Shown here: piece after piece, positions 21,860-31,316 of the stretch
How positions within the stretch are numbered: position 1 is the first letter of the stretch
Layout of the letters: each line of letters opens with the position of its first letter
NCBI GenBank assembly: GCA_024195585.1
Contig: SWBL01000125.1
Coordinates: 62,001 to 126,000, forward strand
Source of the DNA: Aureobasidium sp. EXF-3400
Taxonomy: Eukaryota; Ascomycota; Dothideomycetes; Dothideales; Saccotheciaceae
Length of the DNA: 64,000 nucleotides
Direction: 5' to 3'
Made by a program: the position numbers and the translations under genes
Notes under the pieces: model-generated
What the model was told of the DNA's origin: nothing
Database searches by the model: none
The model's input: only the letters and a program-made list of their open reading frames with translations

Positions 21860-23794
21860 CTACTCCAAAACGATTCCCATGAAAAAGTCAAGCCATGCGT
21901 CATAATCACATCTCTTCCCGCCGGTGGCATTTGCAAGAACATCGTTAACCACAGCTCCAAGCTTGTCGTCAGTGCCTTTGTTCTTTCCTTCCCGCTCCAG
22001 CCAATCCTTTTCAGCCTGGATTGCAGCCCTCCTGATCGTGCCTTCTTCGTCTTCTACAATGTATAGATCACAACGGTCGCACTCTGAACAGCGACCTCCG
22101 GCCTCTCTGAAATGCTGGCAGAAGTGACCGTAGCCTTCTCTCCCGATTCCTTGACGACAGACATAACACATGGTGTATCCGCAATTACACACAAGCTTGT
22201 TGCAGCCGCTCGATTTGACGAAGCTGAGATTGCACTTTGGGCAGGTCCGCTTGATGCTACTTGTTGTGGCAGCCTCGATGGCCTGTCGAAGAGACTGCAA
22301 AGAGGCCTCGTTGCAGGCGTGGGGATCTGACCATGGGCTATCGCAGTTGGTGCACGAGCTCTTGCCGCAAGTCGGAGATTGGCACGTGAACTTCAGTCCT
22401 CTTCTCCGACGGACCGTTCGTGTCCGAGATGCCTGGATGCGAGCATATGTCGCCTTGTCAATCATAGCAATGAGGATTAGAAGAGGGTACAGTATGACCC
22501 ACACAAGTGGGTAAACAAAGATAAACAGTAACGCGATCAGGGATTTCAGCGGATCCATGGGCATATGAACCAGGTGGGCTGTCAGAGTCATGGGATCTCT
22601 GAATCTCAGACTGATCGGCTCGTCGAGTTCGGCATAAGGACAAGACAGACATCTCAAAAGAGGCAGCTGGCTGTTGATCAAGTTCTCCGATATGACACGC
22701 TCCTGGAGTTTTTGCCAACTCACAACACCGTCTTTCTCTGTACACAGAGCTCTCCGGATGAGGTCGGGGTTGATGCATCCTTGACATTCGGGGACAGATG
22801 GAGCCAGACATCTCAATGATGATTTTGTCAAGTCAATGTTCCTTGCCCATCCTTGACCATACAGAGCCTCGTTTGCGGCGAGCTTTATGCATCGGAAACA
22901 GATGAAATGACCAGCATGAGAGTCGCATGTGGATATGTACTCAAAGGGATAAGGGGTGAAGCAGCACTCGCAGTCGAACAGAGCGTCAGCCTCTTCGGCT
23001 TCGGTCTCGTTGAGTTGGTATGCCAGAGCTTGATCTCGATCCAATCTTTCCTGGTTCTGGCGAAGCAATACAGGAGCAATGTATACACGGTACAACTCTT
23101 GGTCCAGCTCTGTGCATCCAGTTCGCTTGAGGTACGGAAGCAGGCTGAGAGGTTCGGAAGGATTGGGCAGCCATTCGACGTGAGGGTTCGAGACGGGGTC
23201 TGCAGTAACAGGACGTTTCCTAGAGAAGAAGGTGGAGATGGTGGCTCTCCAGGATCTAGAAGACAGATGGTGGAGAGTGGGGCGTGCGAGGGTGTATGAA
23301 TAGTTGTGTTCTGCAAGAACGGCTCTGATAGAAGAGTGACTCAGACTCCTGAACTCAAGATAGAGCATGTCCTTGACAGCGCGCTTGTATTTGTTGGAGC
23401 GGAAGGTGTCGTCCTTGGGAAGTGCGTCGATGTGGCGTGGCTGGCCAGTTTCGGCGTCGGATGCTTTCTTCCTGTATCGCCCCTGGATGTACTGTGCTCC
23501 GTTCCGTAAGAGATGCTCAGTGACAACCTCAAGTCTGCTCTCGTTGGACAGGCTCAAAAGCATCTCACGAAAGACGTCGGGCTGCACATCGGGAAAAATG
23601 TCGACTAGGGCACCAAGGGCGGTATTCAGGTCGCTCAGATCAGATTCCTGCTCTTCCTCGACATTTTCCAACACCTCATCCAGATCCAGAGGTTTCTTGG
23701 CTTTTGCAGATACGGCATCGTCGGACTGGCGCGACCTAAGAAAGTCTGGTCTTCGGAGGAGCCCACCCTTGGGCATCGAGATGGACAATATCAT
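21860..23794 (-). CDS. RBR-type E3 ubiquitin ligase with membrane segment in IBR
   Basis: RING-between-RING ligase of the RNF216 kind, 644 aa, no intron. A CUE-like helix bundle (about 56-100, LVDIFPDVQPDVFREML) may bind ubiquitin; a second small helical unit follows (about 131-177). RING1 is at about 275-350 (CECCFTPYP, HFICFRCIK). The IBR is split: its first Cys pair (Cys382, Cys385) is followed by about 85 residues that include a 29-residue hydrophobic stretch (about 417-445), and the remaining ligands appear at about 471-494 (CQSPTCGKSSCTNC, HAC). RING2 (518-546) holds GCNKLVC, with Cys536 as the candidate thioester cysteine. A Cys-rich segment (559-575) follows. A later Met7 (23776) is an alternative start. 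Substrates are unknown; a membrane-tethered ligase is inferred. Confidence 0.88.
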   Translation of the reverse strand: MILSISMPKGGLLRRPDFLRSRQSDDAVSAKAKKPLDLDEVLENVEEEQESDLSDLNTALGALVDIFPDVQPDVFREMLLSLSNESRLEVVTEHLLRNGAQYIQGRYRKKASDAETGQPRHIDALPKDDTFRSNKYKRAVKDMLYLEFRSLSHSSIRAVLAEHNYSYTLARPTLHHLSSRSWRATISTFFSRKRPVTADPVSNPHVEWLPNPSEPLSLLPYLKRTGCTELDQELYRVYIAPVLLRQNQERLDRDQALAYQLNETEAEEADALFDCECCFTPYPFEYISTCDSHAGHFICFRCIKLAANEALYGQGWARNIDLTKSSLRCLAPSVPECQGCINPDLIRRALCTEKDGVVSWQKLQERVISENLINSQLPLLRCLSCPYAELDEPISLRFRDPMTLTAHLVHMPMDPLKSLIALLFIFVYPLVWVILYPLLILIAMIDKATYARIQASRTRTVRRRRGLKFTCQSPTCGKSSCTNCDSPWSDPHACNEASLQSLRQAIEAATTSSIKRTCPKCNLSFVKSSGCNKLVCNCGYTMCYVCRQGIGREGYGHFCQHFREAGGRCSECDRCDLYIVEDEEGTIRRAAIQAEKDWLEREGKNKGTDDKLGAVVNDVLANATGGKRCDYDAWLDFFMGIVLE

Positions 23795-24405
23795 GTCGGC
23801 TGTTCAAAGGATTCGGTGGCTGGACACATTTTCGATTGCACTGTTGACAGGAGGATAGCAATATGCCGCCTCTACTGCCTTTGCTGGTCGAATGTACATG
23901 TGCTCAGGTTCAGTCCTGATGATCGACGGTCGGAAGGCGCCCCCCGTCATCTCTGACGCGCGGCGCCTTCCGACCGCCGTCATTTCTGGAACCATTCAGG
24001 TACTTCCTTCCTTCTGCTCTATCACACGAGAGCACCAACTCGCATCCAGCATTATTGTCAATACAACACATGAATCTCAATTGTAGGTCTTAGCTCACCA
24101 TATTCTTTGAAGCAGACACATCGCGGCGGATAGAGATTCTTGCCTGTGTCTTGGCCAAGCAGAAACGTCAATCAGTCTTCTGGTAGAGTCGCGTGATCCC
24201 AATCCCAATCCCTATATTCCTTTCCGATTCCTTCCTTGACTCACCTCGGTCAGTCTCTTTCTGTTGCCTTCCTTCTTGTTACCTTCCCCGTTCAGTCTTT
24301 TCGCGAGAAGCCATCCAACTTTTACTCTTCACCTTCACCTTCACATCTACCACTTTCTCCAGTTCCTTCTTGAATATCCCATCTATCATCTACTTGAACT
24401 AGACT
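23795..24405. other. Divergent promoter region with hairpin
   Basis: About 610 bases between the RBR ligase gene and the small membrane-protein gene. It holds a perfect 14-bp inverted repeat (separate entry) and, from 24190 to 24400, a C/T-rich stretch typical of a fungal 5' leader. Confidence 0.5.
23927..23976. repeat. Perfect 14-bp inverted repeat, 22-nt spacer
   Basis: CGGTCGGAAGGCGC at 23927-23940 is repeated in reverse complement at 23963-23976, with spacer 23941-23962. It could form a strong hairpin in RNA or a cruciform, or be a double site for a dimeric DNA-binding protein. No downstream T-run, so not a classical terminator. Confidence 0.75.
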
Positions 24406-24710
24406 ATGGTTCTCGGTCCCACCGCTCGCCTGTGGCTTCCATATCTGAATTTCACCGTTGCTATCTCGGCATTGGGCTTCCAGACTGCTGTCTTGTACCC
24501 CTGGCACGAAGAACTTGACAAGGAGTTCAAGATACTCAAGCAAGAACACAAAGAGCAACTCCATCTGCATCAACAGGTCACTCTCAAGCAACTGCAAGAT
24601 CTGGAGAGGAGGACAACAGCGGCCGAGAAAGCCATGCCGGGCGTAAGTTCGATCCCTACGCTGTAACTCGGATCGGCTATCGCTCACACGACATGCAGAC
24701 TACCCGATGA
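24406..24710 (+). CDS. Small membrane/coiled-coil protein, unknown
   Basis: 82-aa protein, exons 24406-24642 and a 12-nt last exon 24699-24710 (56-nt intron, GTAAGT donor). It starts MVLGPTARLWLPYLNF, continues through a single hydrophobic segment (about 9-32) ending in LYPWHEELDKEF, then forms a charged helix to about residue 75, likely coiled coil (LKQEHKEQLHLHQQ). I recall similar short proteins in other filamentous fungi but know no function. A small mitochondrial or ER membrane assembly factor is possible; this is a guess. If the intron is retained, translation ends after 86 residues. The short size and 12-nt exon make it easy to miss in automated annotation. Confidence 0.7.
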
Positions 24711-26048
24711 CTTTGTCGTCATCACCTTGATGTCCCTACATATTTTTCTGATATACAATCCTTCTTATCGTCTAAATGTGATTGAATTTGTCCGTTTTCT
24801 TTCCGATTACACAGAACAGCAGACTTCTTGAATGCTTCAGTCTGCTGACAGTTATACAACTTCAGCATGCGCAGAAATCAAATCGTATTACTTCTTTTCA
24901 AATATGTCATGCAATGCGACTAATGGTAGATCGGCTTTTTTATTTTTGATAAGTGGAATGTGCTGTTCGTACGACCCTGTCTTCAAATCAATAATATCCA
25001 TGATCGCTCTTTCTTGTTTGTATGTATGCTTCTGAACATTTTGTAATGTACTTTGAGACTTTAGCAACCTCCTACGCACGCGTTTGAGCTGTTCGAATGT
25101 TAAAATCATCGTCGATGTGGATCTTATTCATTCTTCTCGGTATAGGACACAAAGCTTGGTGAGAAACAACACACATGCATCCGTTCCTACCTTAAACCAT
25201 CTACCTCGCCGCATTATCACTGGTTTCCATGGAGCCCATAGTGATCAAGACAAGTACAACAACCATAACAAAATTGTCTAACTACCACTCAGCTGTCTCA
25301 CCGACCAAAGAGCTTCTAGAACTTCAAGACTCCCTCCGCAAGAACTGCCTCTTTCGGAGATACCGCCGTTCTAGGACGTCTCAAGAAGCTTTTACATCCG
25401 TGCCTTCTTCCACCAAGGAACAAGGCCAGGGACTGGTTTTCAGGTTCCACGGCTCACGTCTAGAGAGCCTCACCGGCAGACTGACTAGCTGCTTTGTTTG
25501 GTACACTTGTGGGAAAAGAGAGAGCTGAAAACTGGTTACACTCACGACATCTGTCGGTGTGGTTCCAGGGGTGCGTGGGTCACGTAAACGAGATTGCAAC
25601 TTTTTGATTTTGGAAGGGGAAAACTTTGTGGAGTGAGGCTATCTGACTCGTGGTAAAAATGAAAGTTTTTGGTTAAAGTCGTGTGGTAGTCTAACGGCCC
25701 GCGGTCCACTTGTTACACGAAAAGCCGTCGGCGTCTGATACACACACCTTTGCTGTTCTGTGCTTGGACAGGGTCGATCGCGAGCTTGTGTGTACATGTG
25801 TCAGTAGACGGGTACCGAGCGCTTGGTAAGCCTGATAATTCCACCGCTGTCTGCCATGACTCTCGTGATGGTGATTCGATCCGATCTGACAACTGGCTGG
25901 AGAGGAATGGTGAGGAAAAATGACCGAGTGCTGGGAAACGTGATCGAAAGGAAGTGGCCAGGGATTATGACGATGGCATGGACATGAGATATCACTTGTG
26001 TCAACTCCATGAAGACAACACCGACCTTGATCAGGAAGTGATGACATA
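24711..26048. other. Intergenic region between facing 3' ends
   Basis: About 1.3 kb between the small membrane-protein gene and the GGCT gene, which face each other. AT-rich between 24700 and 25050. A 99-codon frame at 25229-25528 (+) has an ATG but no recognisable feature. No supported gene. Confidence 0.45.
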
Positions 26049-26636
26049 TCACCTCTCGTCCTCAAAGGACATGGCCTGCTGCAAGGCCTGATCTCGAAGC
26101 TCATCGTCGTGCTTGGGTGGGATGAATTTGCGCATAACCTCTTGCACGTAGTCCTGAGGAACACCTTCCTTAAGAGCATCATTGATGCCCTGGTTCATGC
26201 GATAGATGTATTCAAGCTTGGGGTTGGAGTCGGTGACGTGGTTACGACTGATGTAGACGAGCATGTCTTGCTTCTTTGCAGGTTTGTGTAGATCGACAGG
26301 TTCATGCTCTTTCTCCTTGGTCCAGAACGAGACGGGTAGATACTCCTTGGTGTATGCGGTCGGGACGCCCTCATTGACATCGAGATCGTCTTCGTCGGAT
26401 GGCTGTAGCGAGTAGACAAGACCGTAGACGACATTGGCGTAGTTTGGTTCGGTAGAGGAAGGCGATGTGCTGACTTGGACGACGTTTGCATAGCCACGCT
26501 CGTTGATCATCCAGCGATAGTTGTCAAGACGAGCGACACCAAGGTACTCTGAGGTCGGACATCTCTGGATCATTTGATGCTGCCATAGGTTGCTGCCGTA
26601 GCCAAAGTACACAGTGGGAGTGGTCGCGTTTGCCAT
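26049..26636 (-). CDS. Gamma-glutamylcyclotransferase-like protein
   Basis: Intronless, 195 aa, GGCT/AIG2 fold. The substrate-cavity motif YFGYGSNL is at 10-17, and the candidate catalytic acid is Glu89 in DVNEGVP. The segment ARLDNYRWMINERGYANVV matches the second conserved block of the family. Family members release 5-oxoproline from gamma-glutamyl dipeptides in glutathione turnover, or act on related gamma-glutamylamines; the exact substrate is not decided by sequence. Lys/Asp-rich loops follow, and the C-terminus is helical and charged. No targeting signal; cytosolic. A glutathione link is shared with the GST gene 18 kb away, but there is no clustering. Confidence 0.85.
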   Translation of the reverse strand: MANATTPTVYFGYGSNLWQHQMIQRCPTSEYLGVARLDNYRWMINERGYANVVQVSTSPSSTEPNYANVVYGLVYSLQPSDEDDLDVNEGVPTAYTKEYLPVSFWTKEKEHEPVDLHKPAKKQDMLVYISRNHVTDSNPKLEYIYRMNQGINDALKEGVPQDYVQEVMRKFIPPKHDDELRDQALQQAMSFEDER

Positions 26637-27125
26637 GACTGCGGTGTTGATGAGGTCGGCGGAAATGTGGCAGGACGAGAGACTGCTTTTATCAGTGATC
26701 TGTCATATGTGTGTCTCAAAGTGTCTTGTCTGCTCTCAAAGAAAGCGAGCACTTTGACTCAGTTAAGGCGATGGAAAAGTATCGACTAGCAACTTCTGTT
26801 GGTGACCAATGAATTGTGAGTTCGGTAGCTTTTGACGCGACGCACACGTGGCTCAGAGTAGTATCCAAGACCTCTCCCTGTGGGAAGAATGGTTGTTGAG
26901 ATGCACGCTTGTCTTGTGCAGGCACTCCAGTCCTATGGCGATGCGGAGAGTGAGCACGCAAGGAAGCTACACCCAATCCTTTAGTGAGGATTGACAAGCG
27001 GTGTGGCCGAAAGAGGCAGGAGTAGCTTCCGAGCAGGGAAGTTTGGCCAAGAGCACAGCAAGCTGCGTAATATGGGCCCCGCCGAAGCTCGAGTCTGCCC
27101 CTCGGAATCCATCTCTCACATTAAC
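26637..27125. other. Divergent promoter region
   Basis: About 490 bases between the GGCT gene (leftward) and the FKBP gene (rightward). No feature beyond promoters recognised. An ATG at 27072, in frame with the FKBP, could extend it further, but that segment looks non-coding. Confidence 0.45.
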
Positions 27126-27768
27126 ATGCCTCGCCTTCCCACTTCCATCCTCTCTTCCATCAGACCCAGGCAAACTCCCCAATTCCTCAGAAGCTCATTC
27201 CACTCAACAGCAATCAACATGGGTGTCACCAAGCAGATCATCAAGCAGGGCGACGGCAAGACCTACCCCCAGAACGGCGACAACGTCACCATGGAGTACA
27301 CTGGCTGGCTCTCGGAGAACGGCAACAAGGGCAAGCAGTGAGTCTACACGATGCATTCTGCTGCAGCCTCTCAATCTAACCACATCCAGGTTCGACTCCT
27401 CCGTCGGTCGTGGTGACTTCGATGTCCCCATTGGTACCGGCAGAGTCATCAAGGGTTGGGATGAGGGTATCGTCAAGGAGGACGGCGGCATGTCTCTCGG
27501 CGAGAAGGCCACTCTCACCATCACCAGGTACGCCTTCTCTGTCGTCTATCACTCTGCTTCCACTAACCAATTCACAGCGACTACGGTTACGGTGCCCGCG
27601 GCTTCCCCGGTGCCATCCCCGGTGGTGCCACTCTCATCTTCGGTTAGTCTTTGCCAATTCCTTGTTCCTCGATTGATTCAAGAGAATCAAGTTTGCATGC
27701 TCCAAGAATCTCATCAGCTGACCTAAACAGATGTCGAGCTCAAGGCCATCAACGGCAACAGAGCTTAA
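27126..27768 (+). CDS. FKBP12-type peptidyl-prolyl isomerase
   Basis: Prolyl cis-trans isomerase and FK506/rapamycin-binding protein. Exons 27126-27337, 27390-27527, 27578-27642 and 27731-27768; introns 52, 50 and 88 nt. From the inner ATG at 27219 (MGVTKQII) it is 119 aa, the usual FKBP12 size. From 27126 it is 150 aa, with a leader of Arg, Ser and Pro and no acids (MPRLPTSILSSIRPRQTP), which resembles a mitochondrial presequence. The active-site residues are present: YTGWL, FDSSVGRGDFDVPIG, VIKGWDEGI and GYGARGFPGAIPGGATLIFDVEL. The core is complete and near canonical. Both starts may be used; I list the longer one because the leader is so presequence-like. Confidence 0.9.
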
Positions 27769-28006
27769 ACGACTCGATTTACGATAAAGAAAAAATGACA
27801 AAAGCCTAGAGATATCTCGATCGATACTATAGATTATCTGAGAGAGTTTAAATCTCCAAGAAGCTTCCACAAACCTTTCGGCCTCCACCTTGTTCGCACA
27901 ATCGAGACTACCGAACTATACATGTCACACGCAAATTGGTTGCGACGATGCTTATAACAGAAGGAGCTGCCGTGTGTCATCGTGAATACATCATACTGTC
28001 TAGTAT

Positions 28007-28980
28007 TTAGTTCTCGAACTTGAGGTCTGCCTCTTGTCTGACAGCACCGTAGATGCCAGCAATGTCGCCTCTGCTACCCATGTGCTTCTGAACCTGTGCA
28101 AGATGCTGGTCGGCAACCTCGACATCCCTCATTTGAACACCATGAGTCTTGGCCAAAGCCAAAGCGTGTCCAGCGTCTTTCCTTGCAAGGTCGACAGCGA
28201 ACAGTGGCTCTTCACGCTTGTAGTAGTCGCCCTGGCGCAGGCGGTTGCTGTATGCAGTGTATGGGCCAGGGAACATGGTCTCGATGAACTGGTGGAGTCT
28301 GTCCGAACCAAGACCTGACTTCTCGGCAAGAGTGTGGCCTTCGGAAAGAGTCTCGACCATGTTGAGGATGAATGTGTTTCCAATGATCTTCAGTCTTGTA
28401 GCACTGCCATGGGGTTCGCCTGAGTAGTCAATGACGGCACGACCCATGACACCAGTGGTATAAGGCTTGACCTTGTCGACTGCATCCGCAGGACCAGCAA
28501 GCACGCATACAAGTTGACCCGCATCTGCCATTGCAGGAGCACCAAAGACAGGGCAAGCCACAAACTCAGCACCCTTGTCATTGATGGTCTTTGCGAGCTT
28601 GTCTGTGGTGTCGGGATGGACAGTTGAGCAATCCACGAACAGCTTGCCTTTTGCGTCTCCCTTCAGAGCAGAGTTGATGGTCTCTTCGATTGCCTTGTCG
28701 TCTCCCACGCAGGTAAAGATGATGTCTGAAGCGTTGACCGCCTCTTCAATGCTAGAGGCGACCTTGGCCTTGTCAGATCCGAGACTCGAAGCGAGCTGAT
28801 CGGCACGAGATTGAGTACGGTTGAAGAGGATGATGGGGTTAGAAAGGTTGCCCTTTTCAACCATGTTCTTCACCATGCCCTGTGAGAATGCATTAGCAAC
28901 GTGCCAGTACTGCCATCAGAAGCCTTGTTACTGACGCGGCCCATGTTACCGAGGCCAATCCATGCGATTTGAGGTGCCAT
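28007..28980 (-). CDS. 6PGDH/HIBADH-type NAD(P) dehydrogenase
   Basis: Beta-hydroxyacid dehydrogenase superfamily, 305 aa, exons 28980-28936 and 28879-28007 (56-nt intron, GTCAGT donor). The 45-nt first exon supplies the start of the dinucleotide fold, IAWIGLGNMGR, completing GxGxMG; the next exon continues GMVKNMVE. The substrate-binding block is VDCSTVHPDT (usual DxSTxxP). PVFGAPAMADAGQL matches the conserved PVSGG-like region with variation. The catalytic Lys region reads LKIIGNTFILNMVETLSEG (Lys then Asn four residues on). The C-terminal helical domain has DLARKDAGHALA. Family members oxidise 3-hydroxyisobutyrate, tartronate semialdehyde or related acids; the FGAP variation means the substrate cannot be named. 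Confidence 0.88.
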
Positions 28981-29918
28981 TTTGAGTTGTGTTATGCAAA
29001 GTTCAATAGTGGGATGAGAGATAGAGCTTTCTACAAGAGAGTCGAGGTGTTTATATCAGCTTCAAGACGATGTCCCGCCGGTCTCTCCCGCGACAATACC
29101 GAGCCGTAGAGAAGCACTTTGTATGAGCTTCTATGACGTCTTGGCAGCTTTAGTGGGGGAAGGTCGCGGGGCATCGGGATCCATAGGATATTCTCGGCAT
29201 TTGAATCAATAGCAAGTCTTGAGACGAACTGATGGGACGAGTGGATGAGCTGCCGCAAAGCTTCACGGTCATTTATATGTTCTATAAAGATACAAATGTG
29301 AGAAATCAAAACGGATTAAACAGAATCCACGAGTAAGGATGAGAGCCGCTATCGGCGGTATAGAGAAGTAGCAGTGAGATGACTTGAGTATGTGTTGGTG
29401 CATATGAATGACAAAAAGGCTGGGTATGACTAACGGTTCTTCAACTCATTATCTATGGATGGCATACAGCAATGTGTAGATGATGGTATCGACTTCTCTC
29501 AGAGAGTTCGTAAATGCTTTTGATCATTATTAAGATGGGCCTTGCTTTCAAGATTGACCAGAGATCTGCTAATATATCTTCTCTTTGGAAGAACTTGGTA
29601 GTCGCCTGGTATCATGCAAAAGCTGGTCGATGGGATGTCTGTGCTAGTGCGTCCGATTACGATGGCTCCGGATCTCGCGGTGGTCCTGAGCCTTGCACGA
29701 GAGCATTGCCATCTCAACAGTTCGATGGTGACACTGTTGCCAGATCTTTGTGGTATCCCAATCATATCTTATCAGCGTCGTGGAGGAATGGAAATCCTCA
29801 TGGCCATCCGGGCCTGGTATAGAGTCATGGTACTCAAATAGATGCTCTTCAGAGGCGTAGAAGGTTGAATATGTACAATTGAATGTGAAAAATTAATAGC
29901 TTATGCTTTGCATAGCTA
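28981..29918. other. Intergenic region
   Basis: About 940 bases between two leftward genes: the dehydrogenase promoter and the 3' end of the carrier gene. A 75-codon + strand frame (29614-29841) with hydrophobic content is the only protein-like sequence, and nothing supports it as a gene. Confidence 0.45.
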
Positions 29919-30979
29919 TCATGCTTTTTGCCTGCTGAGAAGGACGCGGTCTTCGAATCTGCGCATCAGCTTGTTGGTCTGTTCTGCCAAACTCAAGGTC
30001 AAGATCTGGACAACGGGTCAGTACAAGCCAAGTTAATGGGCATGTGTTTTGCGTACGGTATGCGGCAAGATTCTAGCCAAATGGGCAAAGAAGCCCTTGT
30101 AAACTGCAAGCGGACCTTCCGTCTTGATGGTGCGGAACAAGCAATCAAATGCGCTAGAGTAAAGGTTGCCGGTCTGGTTGTACATGCGACCCATGACAGT
30201 ATCCGGAGGGTGCATGACGCAGCATACGACGAAGCCAGAGCAGGCAGAGGACATGAGATGCAGAGCAGGACTTTCTTGCAGACCAAAGTGTTTTACAAGG
30301 TTACGCTTAGCGAAGAAGTATGTTGGAAGTTGGACACTGGATCCGAAACCAGTTCTGACCATGGCCGGTACAACACCACGATACAGACCCTTGACTCCCT
30401 CGGCGCGGTAGATCTGCGAGAAGCCATCCGCGGCGCTCTTATACTGATGTTGTGCACCGACGGGTAATGCGGGACTGTAGCTCTGGAGACGAGTCTTGAC
30501 GAGGAAAAGAGGAGAGCCAAGGGCTGCGCCAATGATACCAGATGAAGCACCAGAGAAGATGTTGACCGGGAGGTTTTGCATAGCCACGGCTTCCGGGTCG
30601 TGGGCGTGTGAGAAGTCGCGGTTCAGGAGCAGCGAGTTCGTGTGGGTGCGGATGGGGTCGTAGAAGCCGAGACGGCAGCCATTGAGCATCATTTGATAGA
30701 CGTAGGCACAGTTCAGGCCACGCAACAGGCCCCTGATTCCCTCATTTTTGAAGATGACTGACATGCCGTGGAGCACACCTCGGTACATCTTGGGGGCATC
30801 CTTTTTGGCTTGCAGCTCACCCTGGAGCTGCAACCGCACCTTGACCGTCTCGAAGCTGTGAGTTACGGTGACAGCGCCGCATGCTGCAATACCGCCGGCG
30901 ACAAAAGAACTGTCGGCGCTACGTCAGTCATGGCTCTGTGAGGAAAGGTATGAATGCAATACCCAATGCCGGTGGACAT
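29919..30979 (-). CDS. oac1: Mitochondrial oxaloacetate carrier Oac1-like
   Basis: Inner-membrane carrier of the SLC25 family, 321 aa, exons 30979-30963 (only 17 nt), 30918-30057 and 30005-29919, introns 44 and 51 nt. Three repeats of about 100 residues are visible with carrier signatures: HSFETVKVRL (first, degenerate), GSPLFLVKTRL (second) and HPPDTVMGRM (third). Each repeat also has its partner motif, for example GIRGLLRGLNCAYVYQ, GVKGLYRGVVPAMVRTG and GPLAVYKGFFAHLAR. The overall motif set matches Oac1, which imports oxaloacetate and sulfate and exports isopropylmalate. The tiny first exon and the 3' exon are deduced from splice sites and frame. It is divergent from swd2, with 337 bp between start codons. 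Confidence 0.87.
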
Positions 30980-31316
30980 GGCTGCTGGTCAGATAACCGA
31001 AAGGAGCGCGCGAAGGGTGAGAAGGAGAGACGGTATGAGATACAAGCACTGCAACGATATTGAGAAGAAGCTACGGACAAGACTCAAAGCAAGATGGACT
31101 CGAAGCAAATAAGCCGAAGTCGGAGTCGGAGAGTGAAAGGGAAGAGAGCTCTGACGTATCGCTTCACCGTGGCTTGGTCCCTGAGTCGCAGCTTCCGCGC
31201 GAAGATCCGGGGAAGCCGAACATTTTGAGCTTGAGGCTGCCTTAAGCGCTTCCAAACCATCACCAGCACCCATTTCACTTTGGTCTCTATCCTCGAGGAT
31301 CACACCAATCGGCGAC
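30980..31316. promoter_or_regulatory. Shared oac1/swd2 promoter region
   Basis: The 337 bases between the two divergent start codons must contain both promoters. No TATA box or well-known site recognised with confidence. Confidence 0.4.

Noticed and set aside
25229..25528. 99-codon + strand frame
   Set aside because: No recognisable feature and no conserved-looking block; located in the 3' region between two facing genes.
29614..29841. 75-codon hydrophobic + strand frame
   Set aside because: Short, no recognisable motif, no plausible partner exon; likely chance in intergenic DNA.
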